DNA from: a virus
IMG/VR virus record: IMGVR_UViG_3300033145_002224
Coordinates: 1-64,000 of that record
Length of the DNA: 64,000 bases
Direction: 5' to 3' (one strand)
Numbering within the stretch: the stretch's first letter is position 1; each line of letters opens with the position of its first letter. Shown piece by piece: positions 30,112-38,198 of the stretch. The notes below the pieces were generated by a model, which saw nothing but the letters and a program-made list of their open reading frames with translations, did no database searches and had not been told where the DNA came from. A program made the position numbers and the translations under genes.

Positions 30112-30337
30112 AGTTGGGCATCTTACTGTTTATTCTGACTCTGAAGTCTTACAACCCAGTAAATGTCGCCGGTGCGGCAAGGTTATTTACTGGGTGACTA
30201 CTGTAGGAAATAAAAAAATGCCTATTTCCCGGTTGAGTGATGGTGACTTTGTAAGTCATTTCTCCAATTGCCCGCATGCTAATTACTTTAGAAAAAAACA
30301 TGTCAAAAGCAATAGATATAACAGGACAAAAATTTGA
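30077..30337 (+). CDS. Small zinc-ribbon protein
   Basis: An 86-residue protein. CRRCGKVIYWVTT and a later HFSNCPHAN provide Cys/Cys and Cys/His ligands of a one-domain zinc ribbon; KKMPIS lies between. Small proteins of this kind are common in phages beside recombination genes. The last 38 bases overlap the homing-endonuclease gene that follows. Confidence 0.6.
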   Translation: MQKKYKIKIRVRVGHLTVYSDSEVLQPSKCRRCGKVIYWVTTVGNKKMPISRLSDGDFVSHFSNCPHANYFRKKHVKSNRYNRTKI

Positions 30338-30950
30338 TAGACTAACCGCTATTAGGTTTGATTATATAGGGAGAGGCGGAAACCATTATTGGCTTTTTAA
30401 ATGTGATTGCGGTAATTATACAATAGCCTCAAAAAGCTGTGTTAAATATGGCACAATAAAAAGTTGTGGGTGCTTGAATAGTGAACTTACAATAAAAAGG
30501 AACACAACACATGGTATGTCTAGTACTCGTTTTTATAGAATTTTTTATTTAATGAAGGGAAGATGTTATGATAAAAAAAATGATTCTTATAAATATTATG
30601 GTCAACAAGGAATTAGGGTTTGTGATAGGTGGTTAAAATTTGAAAATTTTAGAGATGATATGTACGAATCTTATCAGAAACACGCAAAGAAATATGGTGA
30701 AAAAGATACTTCTATAAATAGGGAAAGAAATACAGAAAATTATTGTTTTGAAAATTGTGAGTGGAACACACAAGAAAAACAACAAAACAATAGAAGAAAT
30801 AATCATAAATTAACCTATAAAGGACAAACTTTAAATATATGTCAGTGGGCAAAAAAATTCAATATTAATAGGCAAACTTTGTCATATCGCATTGATCTTG
30901 GTTGGTCCATGGGAAGGGCCTTGAAAACTCCGACCAAACAACATAAATAA
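30300..30950 (+). CDS. Phage homing-endonuclease-like protein
   Basis: From ATG 30300 the product is 216 residues. An N-terminal zinc-binding part (FKCDCG..KSCGC), a central THGMSSTRFYRIF..RCYDK segment, a GIRVCDRWLKFENFRDDMY block and a C-terminal HTH (INRQTLSYRI) match a common phage homing-endonuclease architecture. It is a clear paralogue of 59272-59934, which supports the start at 30300 over 30276. Such genes are selfish and not needed for growth. Confidence 0.7.
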   Translation: MSKAIDITGQKFDRLTAIRFDYIGRGGNHYWLFKCDCGNYTIASKSCVKYGTIKSCGCLNSELTIKRNTTHGMSSTRFYRIFYLMKGRCYDKKNDSYKYYGQQGIRVCDRWLKFENFRDDMYESYQKHAKKYGEKDTSINRERNTENYCFENCEWNTQEKQQNNRRNNHKLTYKGQTLNICQWAKKFNINRQTLSYRIDLGWSMGRALKTPTKQHK

Positions 30951-30961
30951 CATAAGAAACG

Positions 30962-33064
30962 ATGATAGTTTTAAAAGAAATAAAATTAATAAATTTTCTA
31001 AGTCACCAAAAAAGTCGAATCAACTTCCGCCTAAATCAGAAGCTTTTAATTGATGGAAAAAGTGGAAGTGGAAAAAGTACGGTTTTAGACGCTTTAGTAT
31101 GGGTATTATATGGGAGGGGGAGGGCTGATAATCGTTCATTGATTAAACGTGGTGAAAAAACAGCTAAAGTTGATGTCATCCTAGCCGATGATGATAAATA
31201 CTATAAGATTAAGCGTGTAATCACCTCGAAAGGCAAGCATTCGCTTAGCCTGAAAGAATCAAAAGACGGTAAAAAATATACATTAGTAAAGGTGACTGGC
31301 GTTAAAGAAACCCAGGATTATATAGAGAAGAAAATACTACACTCCTCTTACTTACTTTTTATAAATTCGATCGTCTACCCCCAAGACAACGCTGACACCT
31401 TTGTAAAACAAAATGCCTCTAAACGCAAAGAACTTTTAATGGAAATAATAAATGCTGACAGCTATGATGAGCACCTCAAAAAGACAAAAGAAATACTTAA
31501 GGATAATGAGACAAAACTAGTTATAGCAAATTCTGAAATAGGGCAAAGAACAAATATTATAGAAGAAAATGAGGAAGAAGCTAGTAAACTAAAACAATAT
31601 AAAGAAAAAGAAGCAAAAATAAACGATAAATTAGAAAAAGCCGAAGAAAAGATAGATAAGAATATGGAAGCCAAACGGGCTAATGACAAGATAGTAATAA
31701 CGGCAGAAGCTAAGAATGCTGAAATAATCAAAAACACCTCTGAAGTGGATATTAAACAAGAGTCCCTAGAAGAGTTAAATAAGGTCTATATAAAATTACA
31801 GACACAAAATGTCGATGAAATAGTCGAAAAGGTGGAGTTGTTGAAAAAAAAGCGGGTCTACCTCCTTAAAATCGAGGTAAAACGGGACGCTATAATCAAA
31901 TGGAAAGATGAATATTCAAAAATTGTAGCAGAGCAACCAATCGGATATAATTATGATAATGATATAAGCGAATTGAACAGACGTATTATAAATATACAGA
32001 CAGAGAAAATAGAAAATTGTCCTGTTATAAATAAAGCATGTCCACTACTTGAAAAGAAACAAGAGGATAGGGTAAGAGAATTTGAAAAAGATTTAGAAGA
32101 CAAGACAACCAGAAAGAAGACGCAGGGAGAGGAGCTTGCTATCTTTAATAAACAAATTGAAGAATTAGGTAAAGCACCAGAGTTTGATGAGGGTGCCTTT
32201 ACTCAACTTAGGGCAGAAATATCCACCCTAGAACCATACCAAGAAAAATATGAACAATCTAAGCAGGTAGAACAAGAACTTAAAATAATAGAAGAAAAGA
32301 TAACTACCGCTAAACAAGATATAAAAAAAATAAAAGAAGATAAAATTACCCTTGAGAATGATTTTGAGAAATTACGAGAGAGTATTAGAACAAAAGAACT
32401 ATTGGATGAACAGACAATCCTTATAACTGAACGCTCTAAATTAAGATCTGAACATGATGAAAATATAAAGAACACCGTTAGCGCCCAAGCAGCTGTTAAC
32501 ATTATTAAAAATTCTAAGGAGGAGCTTAAAAAAGCAAAAATTGTTGTTAAGAAACTTAGCGGTAATGTAGAGAATTTAACTCTACTTAAAGACGCGTTCG
32601 GGCCGAATGGTATTAAGGCAATAGTCATAGATTACACGATTCCAAGGTTAGAAGATAAGATTAATGATATACTCGGTAGGCTTAGTGATTTTAGGGTACG
32701 TCTAGACACCCAGAAACAGGCTATAAGCAATGAAAATACCATAGAGGGACTGTTTATCACGATTATTAATGATATGGGTGAGGAGTTAGACTATGAGTTA
32801 TTCTCAGGGGGTGAAAAAATTAAAATATCTATAGCAATAAACGAAAGTTTAGCAGGAATTTCTAAGATAGATTTTAGAATATTGGATGAAGCAATTGTTT
32901 CTCTAGATAGTGAATCAACAGAACAATTTATAGAAACAATATTAATGATTCAGGATCAAATTTCTCAAATCATTTGTATTAGCCATATAAATGAGATAAA
33001 AGATATTTTTGAAGATAAAATGATGGTTAAAAAGATAAATGGTGATAGTGTTATAGTTAAATAA
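30962..33064 (+). CDS. SbcC/Rad50-like (T4 gp46-type) ATPase
   Basis: A 700-residue SMC-family ATPase. N-terminal Walker A GKSGSGKST (32-40) and a Q-loop region; about 350 residues of coiled coil in two halves; a central CPVINKACP that may act as a hook; C-terminal ABC signature ELFSGGEKIKISIA and Walker B DFRILDEAIVSLD. The partner nuclease is at 26420. The complex tethers and resects DNA ends. Confidence 0.87.
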   Translation: MIVLKEIKLINFLSHQKSRINFRLNQKLLIDGKSGSGKSTVLDALVWVLYGRGRADNRSLIKRGEKTAKVDVILADDDKYYKIKRVITSKGKHSLSLKESKDGKKYTLVKVTGVKETQDYIEKKILHSSYLLFINSIVYPQDNADTFVKQNASKRKELLMEIINADSYDEHLKKTKEILKDNETKLVIANSEIGQRTNIIEENEEEASKLKQYKEKEAKINDKLEKAEEKIDKNMEAKRANDKIVITAEAKNAEIIKNTSEVDIKQESLEELNKVYIKLQTQNVDEIVEKVELLKKKRVYLLKIEVKRDAIIKWKDEYSKIVAEQPIGYNYDNDISELNRRIINIQTEKIENCPVINKACPLLEKKQEDRVREFEKDLEDKTTRKKTQGEELAIFNKQIEELGKAPEFDEGAFTQLRAEISTLEPYQEKYEQSKQVEQELKIIEEKITTAKQDIKKIKEDKITLENDFEKLRESIRTKELLDEQTILITERSKLRSEHDENIKNTVSAQAAVNIIKNSKEELKKAKIVVKKLSGNVENLTLLKDAFGPNGIKAIVIDYTIPRLEDKINDILGRLSDFRVRLDTQKQAISNENTIEGLFITIINDMGEELDYELFSGGEKIKISIAINESLAGISKIDFRILDEAIVSLDSESTEQFIETILMIQDQISQIICISHINEIKDIFEDKMMVKKINGDSVIVK

Positions 33065-33202
33065 ATGGAAATAATAAAAATTATATCAATCCACAAACGG
33101 AAACTTAAAGAAAAACCAGTAAAATCCGGAAATAAAAGGGTTATGGCTATTATAAAAGATTTTAATATTGTTCAAACAAGGCATATAGACGTTCCTGAAT
33201 AA
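33065..33202 (+). CDS. 45-residue hypothetical microprotein
   Basis: ATG follows the SbcC-like stop directly, and TAA is at 33200-33202. The product has a basic start and an alternating hydrophobic segment (RVMAIIKDFNIVQTRHIDV). Its tight junction with the previous gene supports it. No family recognised. Confidence 0.45.
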   Translation: MEIIKIISIHKRKLKEKPVKSGNKRVMAIIKDFNIVQTRHIDVPE

Positions 33203-33213
33203 ATTGTTTGTTG

Positions 33214-33315
33214 AAAGCTGGGTTTAATGTAGTTGTCTCGTAAGTGCTAAGGCCTAGGACAACTGGGATATATATTGAAGGTTAAATAGATATATAGTCA
33301 ACCTCACCCAGCTTT
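33214..33315 (+). ncRNA. Putative structured RNA element
   Basis: A 102-base segment is closed by a perfect 10-bp stem, AAAGCTGGGT/ACCCAGCTTT. Inside are a 7-bp stem AGTTGTC/GACAACT and pairing of GATATATA with TATATAGTC around GGTT/AACC. The 3' flank TTTAGTAAATAATT, then A/T-rich bases and ATG, is nearly the same as after 17742. Confidence 0.55.
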
Positions 33316-33339
33316 TAGTAAATAATTAAATAAAACAAT

Positions 33340-33447
33340 ATGACATTAAAACAACAAATTTGGTTTATTTCTATGTCTATTGTATTACCATTCACCCTGG
33401 CCGGGCTACGTGGTATTTATAGTAGATATTTGGAATATAGAAAATAA
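33340..33447 (+). CDS. 35-residue membrane microprotein
   Basis: ATG 33340 to TAA 33445-33447. One hydrophobic helix (about residues 7-23) is followed by a basic, Tyr/Arg-rich end, consistent with a single-pass inner-membrane peptide. It directly follows the structured element at 33214. Confidence 0.45.
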   Translation: MTLKQQIWFISMSIVLPFTLAGLRGIYSRYLEYRK

Positions 33448-33462
33448 CAATTAAAATTATAT

Positions 33463-33828
33463 ATGGCAAATAAAAAATACAAGATTGAGTATGATAAATT
33501 TATTGATACCTATAAAAAAGGTATTGTAGATGGTGAAGAAGTGGGGGCACAAATAGTAAGACTAGCACAATACTATGCTGAGACTAATGTACAATTAACA
33601 TTAGCAGAAAATTCATTATCTATTATTTATAGGGAAATAGCCGGTGAGGTTGATGAAAATACAGACAAACCAATAGCAGTTGGTAAAGCTACTATTAAAG
33701 TAGATGCTACGCCTGAAGCGGCGATTGTAAGAGAATGTAAGGCTGATCTAAAAAATATAGAACAATTTATCAACTCTCTAAAGAGTTTACAAAAGGGGAT
33801 TCTAAATGAATATAGCCACATGAGCTAG
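33463..33828 (+). CDS. Conserved phage hypothetical protein
   Basis: A 121-residue, mainly helical protein ending IEQFINSLKSLQKGILNEYS, with a central TIKVDATPEA hinge. The conserved-looking ending recalls small proteins encoded near phage recombination genes, but I cannot name it. Function unknown. Confidence 0.6.
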   Translation: MANKKYKIEYDKFIDTYKKGIVDGEEVGAQIVRLAQYYAETNVQLTLAENSLSIIYREIAGEVDENTDKPIAVGKATIKVDATPEAAIVRECKADLKNIEQFINSLKSLQKGILNEYSHMS

Positions 33829-33848
33829 TCCCCATTTAAAATAAAAGC

Positions 33849-34106
33849 ATGCAAACGCATTATAAGTACTGCAAAAATCCTGATTGCGGTCAGTTGTTTC
33901 TTGAAACAACTAGTAGACAAATATACTGTTCTCGGAAATGTTTTAAGCGTCATTATAAAAAAACGCAGAAAGTCTCAGATTATCCATATTACGTTTGTGT
34001 TAACTGTGGCAAAAAAACAAAGCTCGACTTTCATCCGAAGTCGAGTTCTGTTAAATGGAGATTTTATACTTGTAAATTTTGTGGGTATCAAAGGAAGGAA
34101 GATTAG
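33849..34106 (+). CDS. Double zinc-finger protein
   Basis: An 85-residue protein with two zinc modules: CKNPDCGQLF..YCSRKC and CVNCGKKTK..CKFCG. It resembles small phage treble-clef/zinc-ribbon proteins. It is the last rightward gene, and its stop overlaps the stop of the converging leftward gene by a few bases. A leftward terminator hairpin is embedded in its coding sequence. Confidence 0.65.
   Translation: MQTHYKYCKNPDCGQLFLETTSRQIYCSRKCFKRHYKKTQKVSDYPYYVCVNCGKKTKLDFHPKSSSVKWRFYTCKFCGYQRKED
34011..34045 (-). terminator. Intrinsic terminator of leftward virion genes, inside the converging gene
   Basis: Read leftward, CTCGACTT pairs perfectly with AAGTCGAG around seven bases, followed by CTTTG and seven T residues. 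It lies 58 bases beyond the stop of the 1363-residue protein and within the coding region of the zinc-finger gene on the other strand. Confidence 0.8.
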
Positions 34107-37100
34107 TTTTTTGGTCTAATAATCATACTACCAATAAGTCTGGCAAAATCTTCAGCTATTAATGATATTTGACTATTATTTAGCTCCTTAATATCTTCCA
34201 GTGGTTTTAGTGATGAACTCATTATATTTGTAATAGTCTGTTCTGTCATTTGTTGTTCTGATTTAATATTCCCCAGAAGACCTTTAATTTCTGTTCCATA
34301 TCTACCAGCCAAGTCTACTACCTCCGAATCAGACAATTTTTTATCACTAGCTAATTCAAAGTACTTATCAGAAGGTACTTTTTTGATATATGTACGTATA
34401 TCATCAAATGCATTATAGAATTTTTGTGGATTGTATTGTTTCCTACTTGGACTAGATATAATCTTTACATTAGGATATTTGGCTATCACATCCTCGATAG
34501 TCTTTTTTAATTCTTTGGGAAGTTTCTCATAACGTTTTGTACGTACATGTTTTTCTATATTAGAGATAGCTTTATCAACCGTTTTATCTATACCGGCCAT
34601 TCTGTGCCAATTAGGATATTTATCTGCTTGATATTGCCAAAGTTTACCACCGCTCAATTTAGCTACTGGTGAATACCATGGTGTACCCTTGCCATAAAAT
34701 TTATTCATCTTTTGGACAACCTCTGACCAAAAATGCTTTACTTTAGGATCTTTCGCTGTTTTACCAGAAGTAAGAAGTTCATTAGCAAAATCATTATATC
34801 TTTTATCAGTCACTTTTTTATGATCAGATATAACCGGCATAGGTGTGAAGCCTTCTATGTCTTTTCTTTCCAGCATCTTTGGTATGGTACCATTTTTTAT
34901 ATATGCGTCATATTCCTTTTTAGTAATTTCACCTTTATAGTGCTCAACTAAACTATCTAGTTTTTTTTGTTTAATTTTTAATGCCTCAGGTGTTTTATCT
35001 CTATATATATCTTCTTGGGTTATATTCTTGTATTTAGTCCTTTGTTTAATTTCAGATGTACGTCGTTGTTCTAACGTATTTAGAATACGCTCTACTTGCA
35101 TATTTTCTACCTGTTTTTTGTTAGACTTAGAAAGCTTTTTATTAATTTGATTCACTTTTTTAAGCAGTATATCAGTATCTTTCTTTTTAACTGCCTGCTC
35201 TCCCATTATAATATCTAAAATACCAGGTTTTTCAACTATTTCTTTAGCTGGTTTTTTAGTAACAGTTTTAACGGCCTTAACAGCCTTAACAGCTTTTGGA
35301 TATTTTAATGGCAATTCTTTTATTGGAACCATTTTACCATCTTCACCTATCTTATATCCCTTAGGTGGCTGGACAGGCTTTTTTGATACTACCTTAACAA
35401 CATCTGGTATTTTCTTTTCCAATACTATCTTTTGGTCAATCTGTCCGACATCTTTAACTGGCACTATATCTTTGGTCAATTTCGTATTATTAACAACCAT
35501 TTTCTGGTTGGGTGTCATACCTTCATAAAACATATTAGTCAGCATATAATACTCTTTTCCTTTTGGAGTAAGAGTATTTTTTTTGAGTCCAGAATCTAAC
35601 CATTTCATAACCGTTTCTACTTTAACTGGGGTGGAACCATTCATAACACTCGCAGCTGTTTTTATATCTATCACCTCTCCAAGTTCACTGTTAATATTTT
35701 CTTGGAATCGTTCTGCTGTTTTAGCTGAACCCATTATTTTTTCTACTGCTCCGGTTAGTTTCGATATATATTGTGGTCCGGCATTACTAAACAAGTTATC
35801 ATTAGTCGTGACACTTTCTATAGTTTTAGTGGCTGATTTCTGTGGAACTGGTGTAGTTTTATTATTTCTAGCTAGGGCTTCCCTAAATGCATCTTTGGTT
35901 AAATTAACGATGATATATGGTTCTTGGCTTTCTTTAGCTCTACTACTAATATTAAAACGTGCATTATCACCCTCACTATATGGTTGACCAATTCTTGGCT
36001 CAATTTCAACTTCTAAACTAGTAATTCCTTCACGTTTCATTGCATCTGATAATGAATTTTTATTTAAAGTTATATCAAATTCAGCACGATTAAATTTTTC
36101 GTATTGTTCATTCATTGTCCTAACATTATGATTAATACTTTTCATATTACCATTACCATCTATTCTCCACTCTCTTGGCCACCATGCCACAGGAAGATAA
36201 CCACGTCCTTCTACATATACAAACGCTTGTACGTTTTTATCTGGATTTTTGTAAAATTGGTCCTCTCCCTTTTTAACCTTGGGACCAAGACGTTCATTAA
36301 CACGTTTCATAACCCAACTCATTACAGGGTCAGAGCGTTCAAGTAAAAGGACTCTTGGGTTACCATTCGGACCCATTCTAACCTTACCTTCGTCAATTGC
36401 TTTATTAACGTCTTTTATGTTTTTAGCCATTTGAGAATTTTTTTCAGCAGCCTGGCCGGTTAATTGCATTCTACCCTCTGGAACGAGCCCACTTGTTTCT
36501 GGCATATTTTCATATGTCTTTACTTTTAACTCTACTAAATCTGGGTTTTTTTCTACATGCTCTACCATTCTTCTTGGAATACCCTGTTTGGCGAGTGAAA
36601 TACCAGGTAAATCACCCTTTATTTTATTTCCTATACTAAAGAAATCAAGAACCTCTTCCTTTAGTCTTGCTTCCTTAGATAGGCTTTGTTTATATAAATG
36701 TTTTGCAGCTGTTACGGATTTGGCCCATTCTGCACCAGCTTGATCTATTGTAAGTTGACCTTCAATATATAAATCTGTAATTCTATCCTCTGTTCTTTTT
36801 AATCTATTACCTAGCGCCTTATCTACATTTTTTGATTCTGGCATTGTGACACCCTTATCCTTTAGTGGCGCGTATCTATTTAATTGATCTGTAGCAACAC
36901 TAGTTGCTTCTTTCTCTAATAGGGCCTTAGATTGAGCATTCGTTTTTCTATATCTTGGATAACCCAAACCATGTAAACCTACCATAACAGCCGCATTCAT
37001 AAGTGCGTCTTCTTCTTCAGCCCCCTCTATCATTGATAATGTATATACACCCATACCAAGACCAGCATAACCCTTCCAGGTTTGTCCTACGGTACCAACC

Positions 37101-38194
37101 ATTGTACCCATTGTTATATCACTAAGAAATCTTTTTGTTCTACCTTCGAAATCATTTTGTTCTAATTTAGATAACTGTCCGTGTAAACCAAATAATCCAG
37201 CTGTTTCAAATACTCTGGCTACTTTTTGAGTTGGTACAGTAATTCCACGAGTACGAATTACACCCCTAGTATCATATAGTTTTTTACCCACCCTAGATGC
37301 CCTTACTAATCTTGTTAAACCAAGGGCTGAGGCAGCTCCCCTAACCAATCCACCCAATAGGACAAAGCTTCCAATTGTACCTGCTGTTTCACCAACAAAT
37401 CGAGCTGTATTGACGGCCATTTGTTCACCCCTATCTTTATATTCATGTTCAGAGGGTGGTATCCATCTACCAGACAAGCCACTTGCTAAGGAATGTGCAA
37501 ATTCTCCAGCCACACCTTTGGGGCCCTCTTTAAATGCATCTATTATATTGGACCATTTTAATTTTGGAGGTGCTTCCCATTCTTTCTTTTTAGACTGGGC
37601 AGTTGCTATAGATGTATCACCTTGTTTATTAACTGCTATACCATCAACATTTTTATCTTTCCAATTAACTAGTATCCCCTGTGCTTCACGTAGACCTATT
37701 TCCTTAGAATAATATAATCTTCTAGCCACAGCACCTACCTTTGTTTTCTTATCATGTTCTACATTAGAAAGAATTTGTCTATTAGCCACGGTATCGCTTC
37801 CACCAGCCCATAAAGGCATAATATGATCTACATCATAGAACCTACTGGATAAGCCACCACGCAAAAAAGCGTTCATCATAGAATCATATGAACCCCTTTC
37901 TGATTTAATAAGTTTCCCAGTTTGGGAACTATCAACTGTATATTGTCCAGCACCTAAATGTGATGGTAGAGATGCAAAACGAGCAGAAGTTGTGGGTGCT
38001 ACTGCTCCGGTTTGCTGAAACCCTGGTTGTGCTGGTGCAAATTTATATCCCTTTGGAACACTACTAAACCTGTCTGTTGTAGGTAATAATGGAGCACCAG
38101 TTTTTGCACTAGCTTGTCCCGTACCAGCACTAAGACGACTCTGTATTACTGGTGACGGCTTTAACAGTGGATTTGTTTGAGTTTGTTGTGCCAT
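34103..38194 (-). CDS. Giant virion-associated protein with HNH-like domain
   Basis: 1363 residues. A Pro/Gln/Thr-rich start (1-85) precedes an HNH-like nuclease segment (DVDHIMPLWAGGSD at about 118-131, then ANRQILSNVEHDKK). Around 235-300 there is a Gly/Ala-rich hydrophobic stretch (VGETAGTIGSFVLLGGLV). The rest is charged and largely helical, with a Lys/Val/Pro repeat zone near 960-1030. As the last of the large genes behind fibre and lysin genes, an injected internal virion protein is the best guess. The HNH part may act on DNA during entry. Confidence 0.6.
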   Translation of the reverse strand: MAQQTQTNPLLKPSPVIQSRLSAGTGQASAKTGAPLLPTTDRFSSVPKGYKFAPAQPGFQQTGAVAPTTSARFASLPSHLGAGQYTVDSSQTGKLIKSERGSYDSMMNAFLRGGLSSRFYDVDHIMPLWAGGSDTVANRQILSNVEHDKKTKVGAVARRLYYSKEIGLREAQGILVNWKDKNVDGIAVNKQGDTSIATAQSKKKEWEAPPKLKWSNIIDAFKEGPKGVAGEFAHSLASGLSGRWIPPSEHEYKDRGEQMAVNTARFVGETAGTIGSFVLLGGLVRGAASALGLTRLVRASRVGKKLYDTRGVIRTRGITVPTQKVARVFETAGLFGLHGQLSKLEQNDFEGRTKRFLSDITMGTMVGTVGQTWKGYAGLGMGVYTLSMIEGAEEEDALMNAAVMVGLHGLGYPRYRKTNAQSKALLEKEATSVATDQLNRYAPLKDKGVTMPESKNVDKALGNRLKRTEDRITDLYIEGQLTIDQAGAEWAKSVTAAKHLYKQSLSKEARLKEEVLDFFSIGNKIKGDLPGISLAKQGIPRRMVEHVEKNPDLVELKVKTYENMPETSGLVPEGRMQLTGQAAEKNSQMAKNIKDVNKAIDEGKVRMGPNGNPRVLLLERSDPVMSWVMKRVNERLGPKVKKGEDQFYKNPDKNVQAFVYVEGRGYLPVAWWPREWRIDGNGNMKSINHNVRTMNEQYEKFNRAEFDITLNKNSLSDAMKREGITSLEVEIEPRIGQPYSEGDNARFNISSRAKESQEPYIIVNLTKDAFREALARNNKTTPVPQKSATKTIESVTTNDNLFSNAGPQYISKLTGAVEKIMGSAKTAERFQENINSELGEVIDIKTAASVMNGSTPVKVETVMKWLDSGLKKNTLTPKGKEYYMLTNMFYEGMTPNQKMVVNNTKLTKDIVPVKDVGQIDQKIVLEKKIPDVVKVVSKKPVQPPKGYKIGEDGKMVPIKELPLKYPKAVKAVKAVKTVTKKPAKEIVEKPGILDIIMGEQAVKKKDTDILLKKVNQINKKLSKSNKKQVENMQVERILNTLEQRRTSEIKQRTKYKNITQEDIYRDKTPEALKIKQKKLDSLVEHYKGEITKKEYDAYIKNGTIPKMLERKDIEGFTPMPVISDHKKVTDKRYNDFANELLTSGKTAKDPKVKHFWSEVVQKMNKFYGKGTPWYSPVAKLSGGKLWQYQADKYPNWHRMAGIDKTVDKAISNIEKHVRTKRYEKLPKELKKTIEDVIAKYPNVKIISSPSRKQYNPQKFYNAFDDIRTYIKKVPSDKYFELASDKKLSDSEVVDLAGRYGTEIKGLLGNIKSEQQMTEQTITNIMSSSLKPLEDIKELNNSQISLIAEDFARLIGSMIIRPKN

Positions 38195-38198
38195 AATA

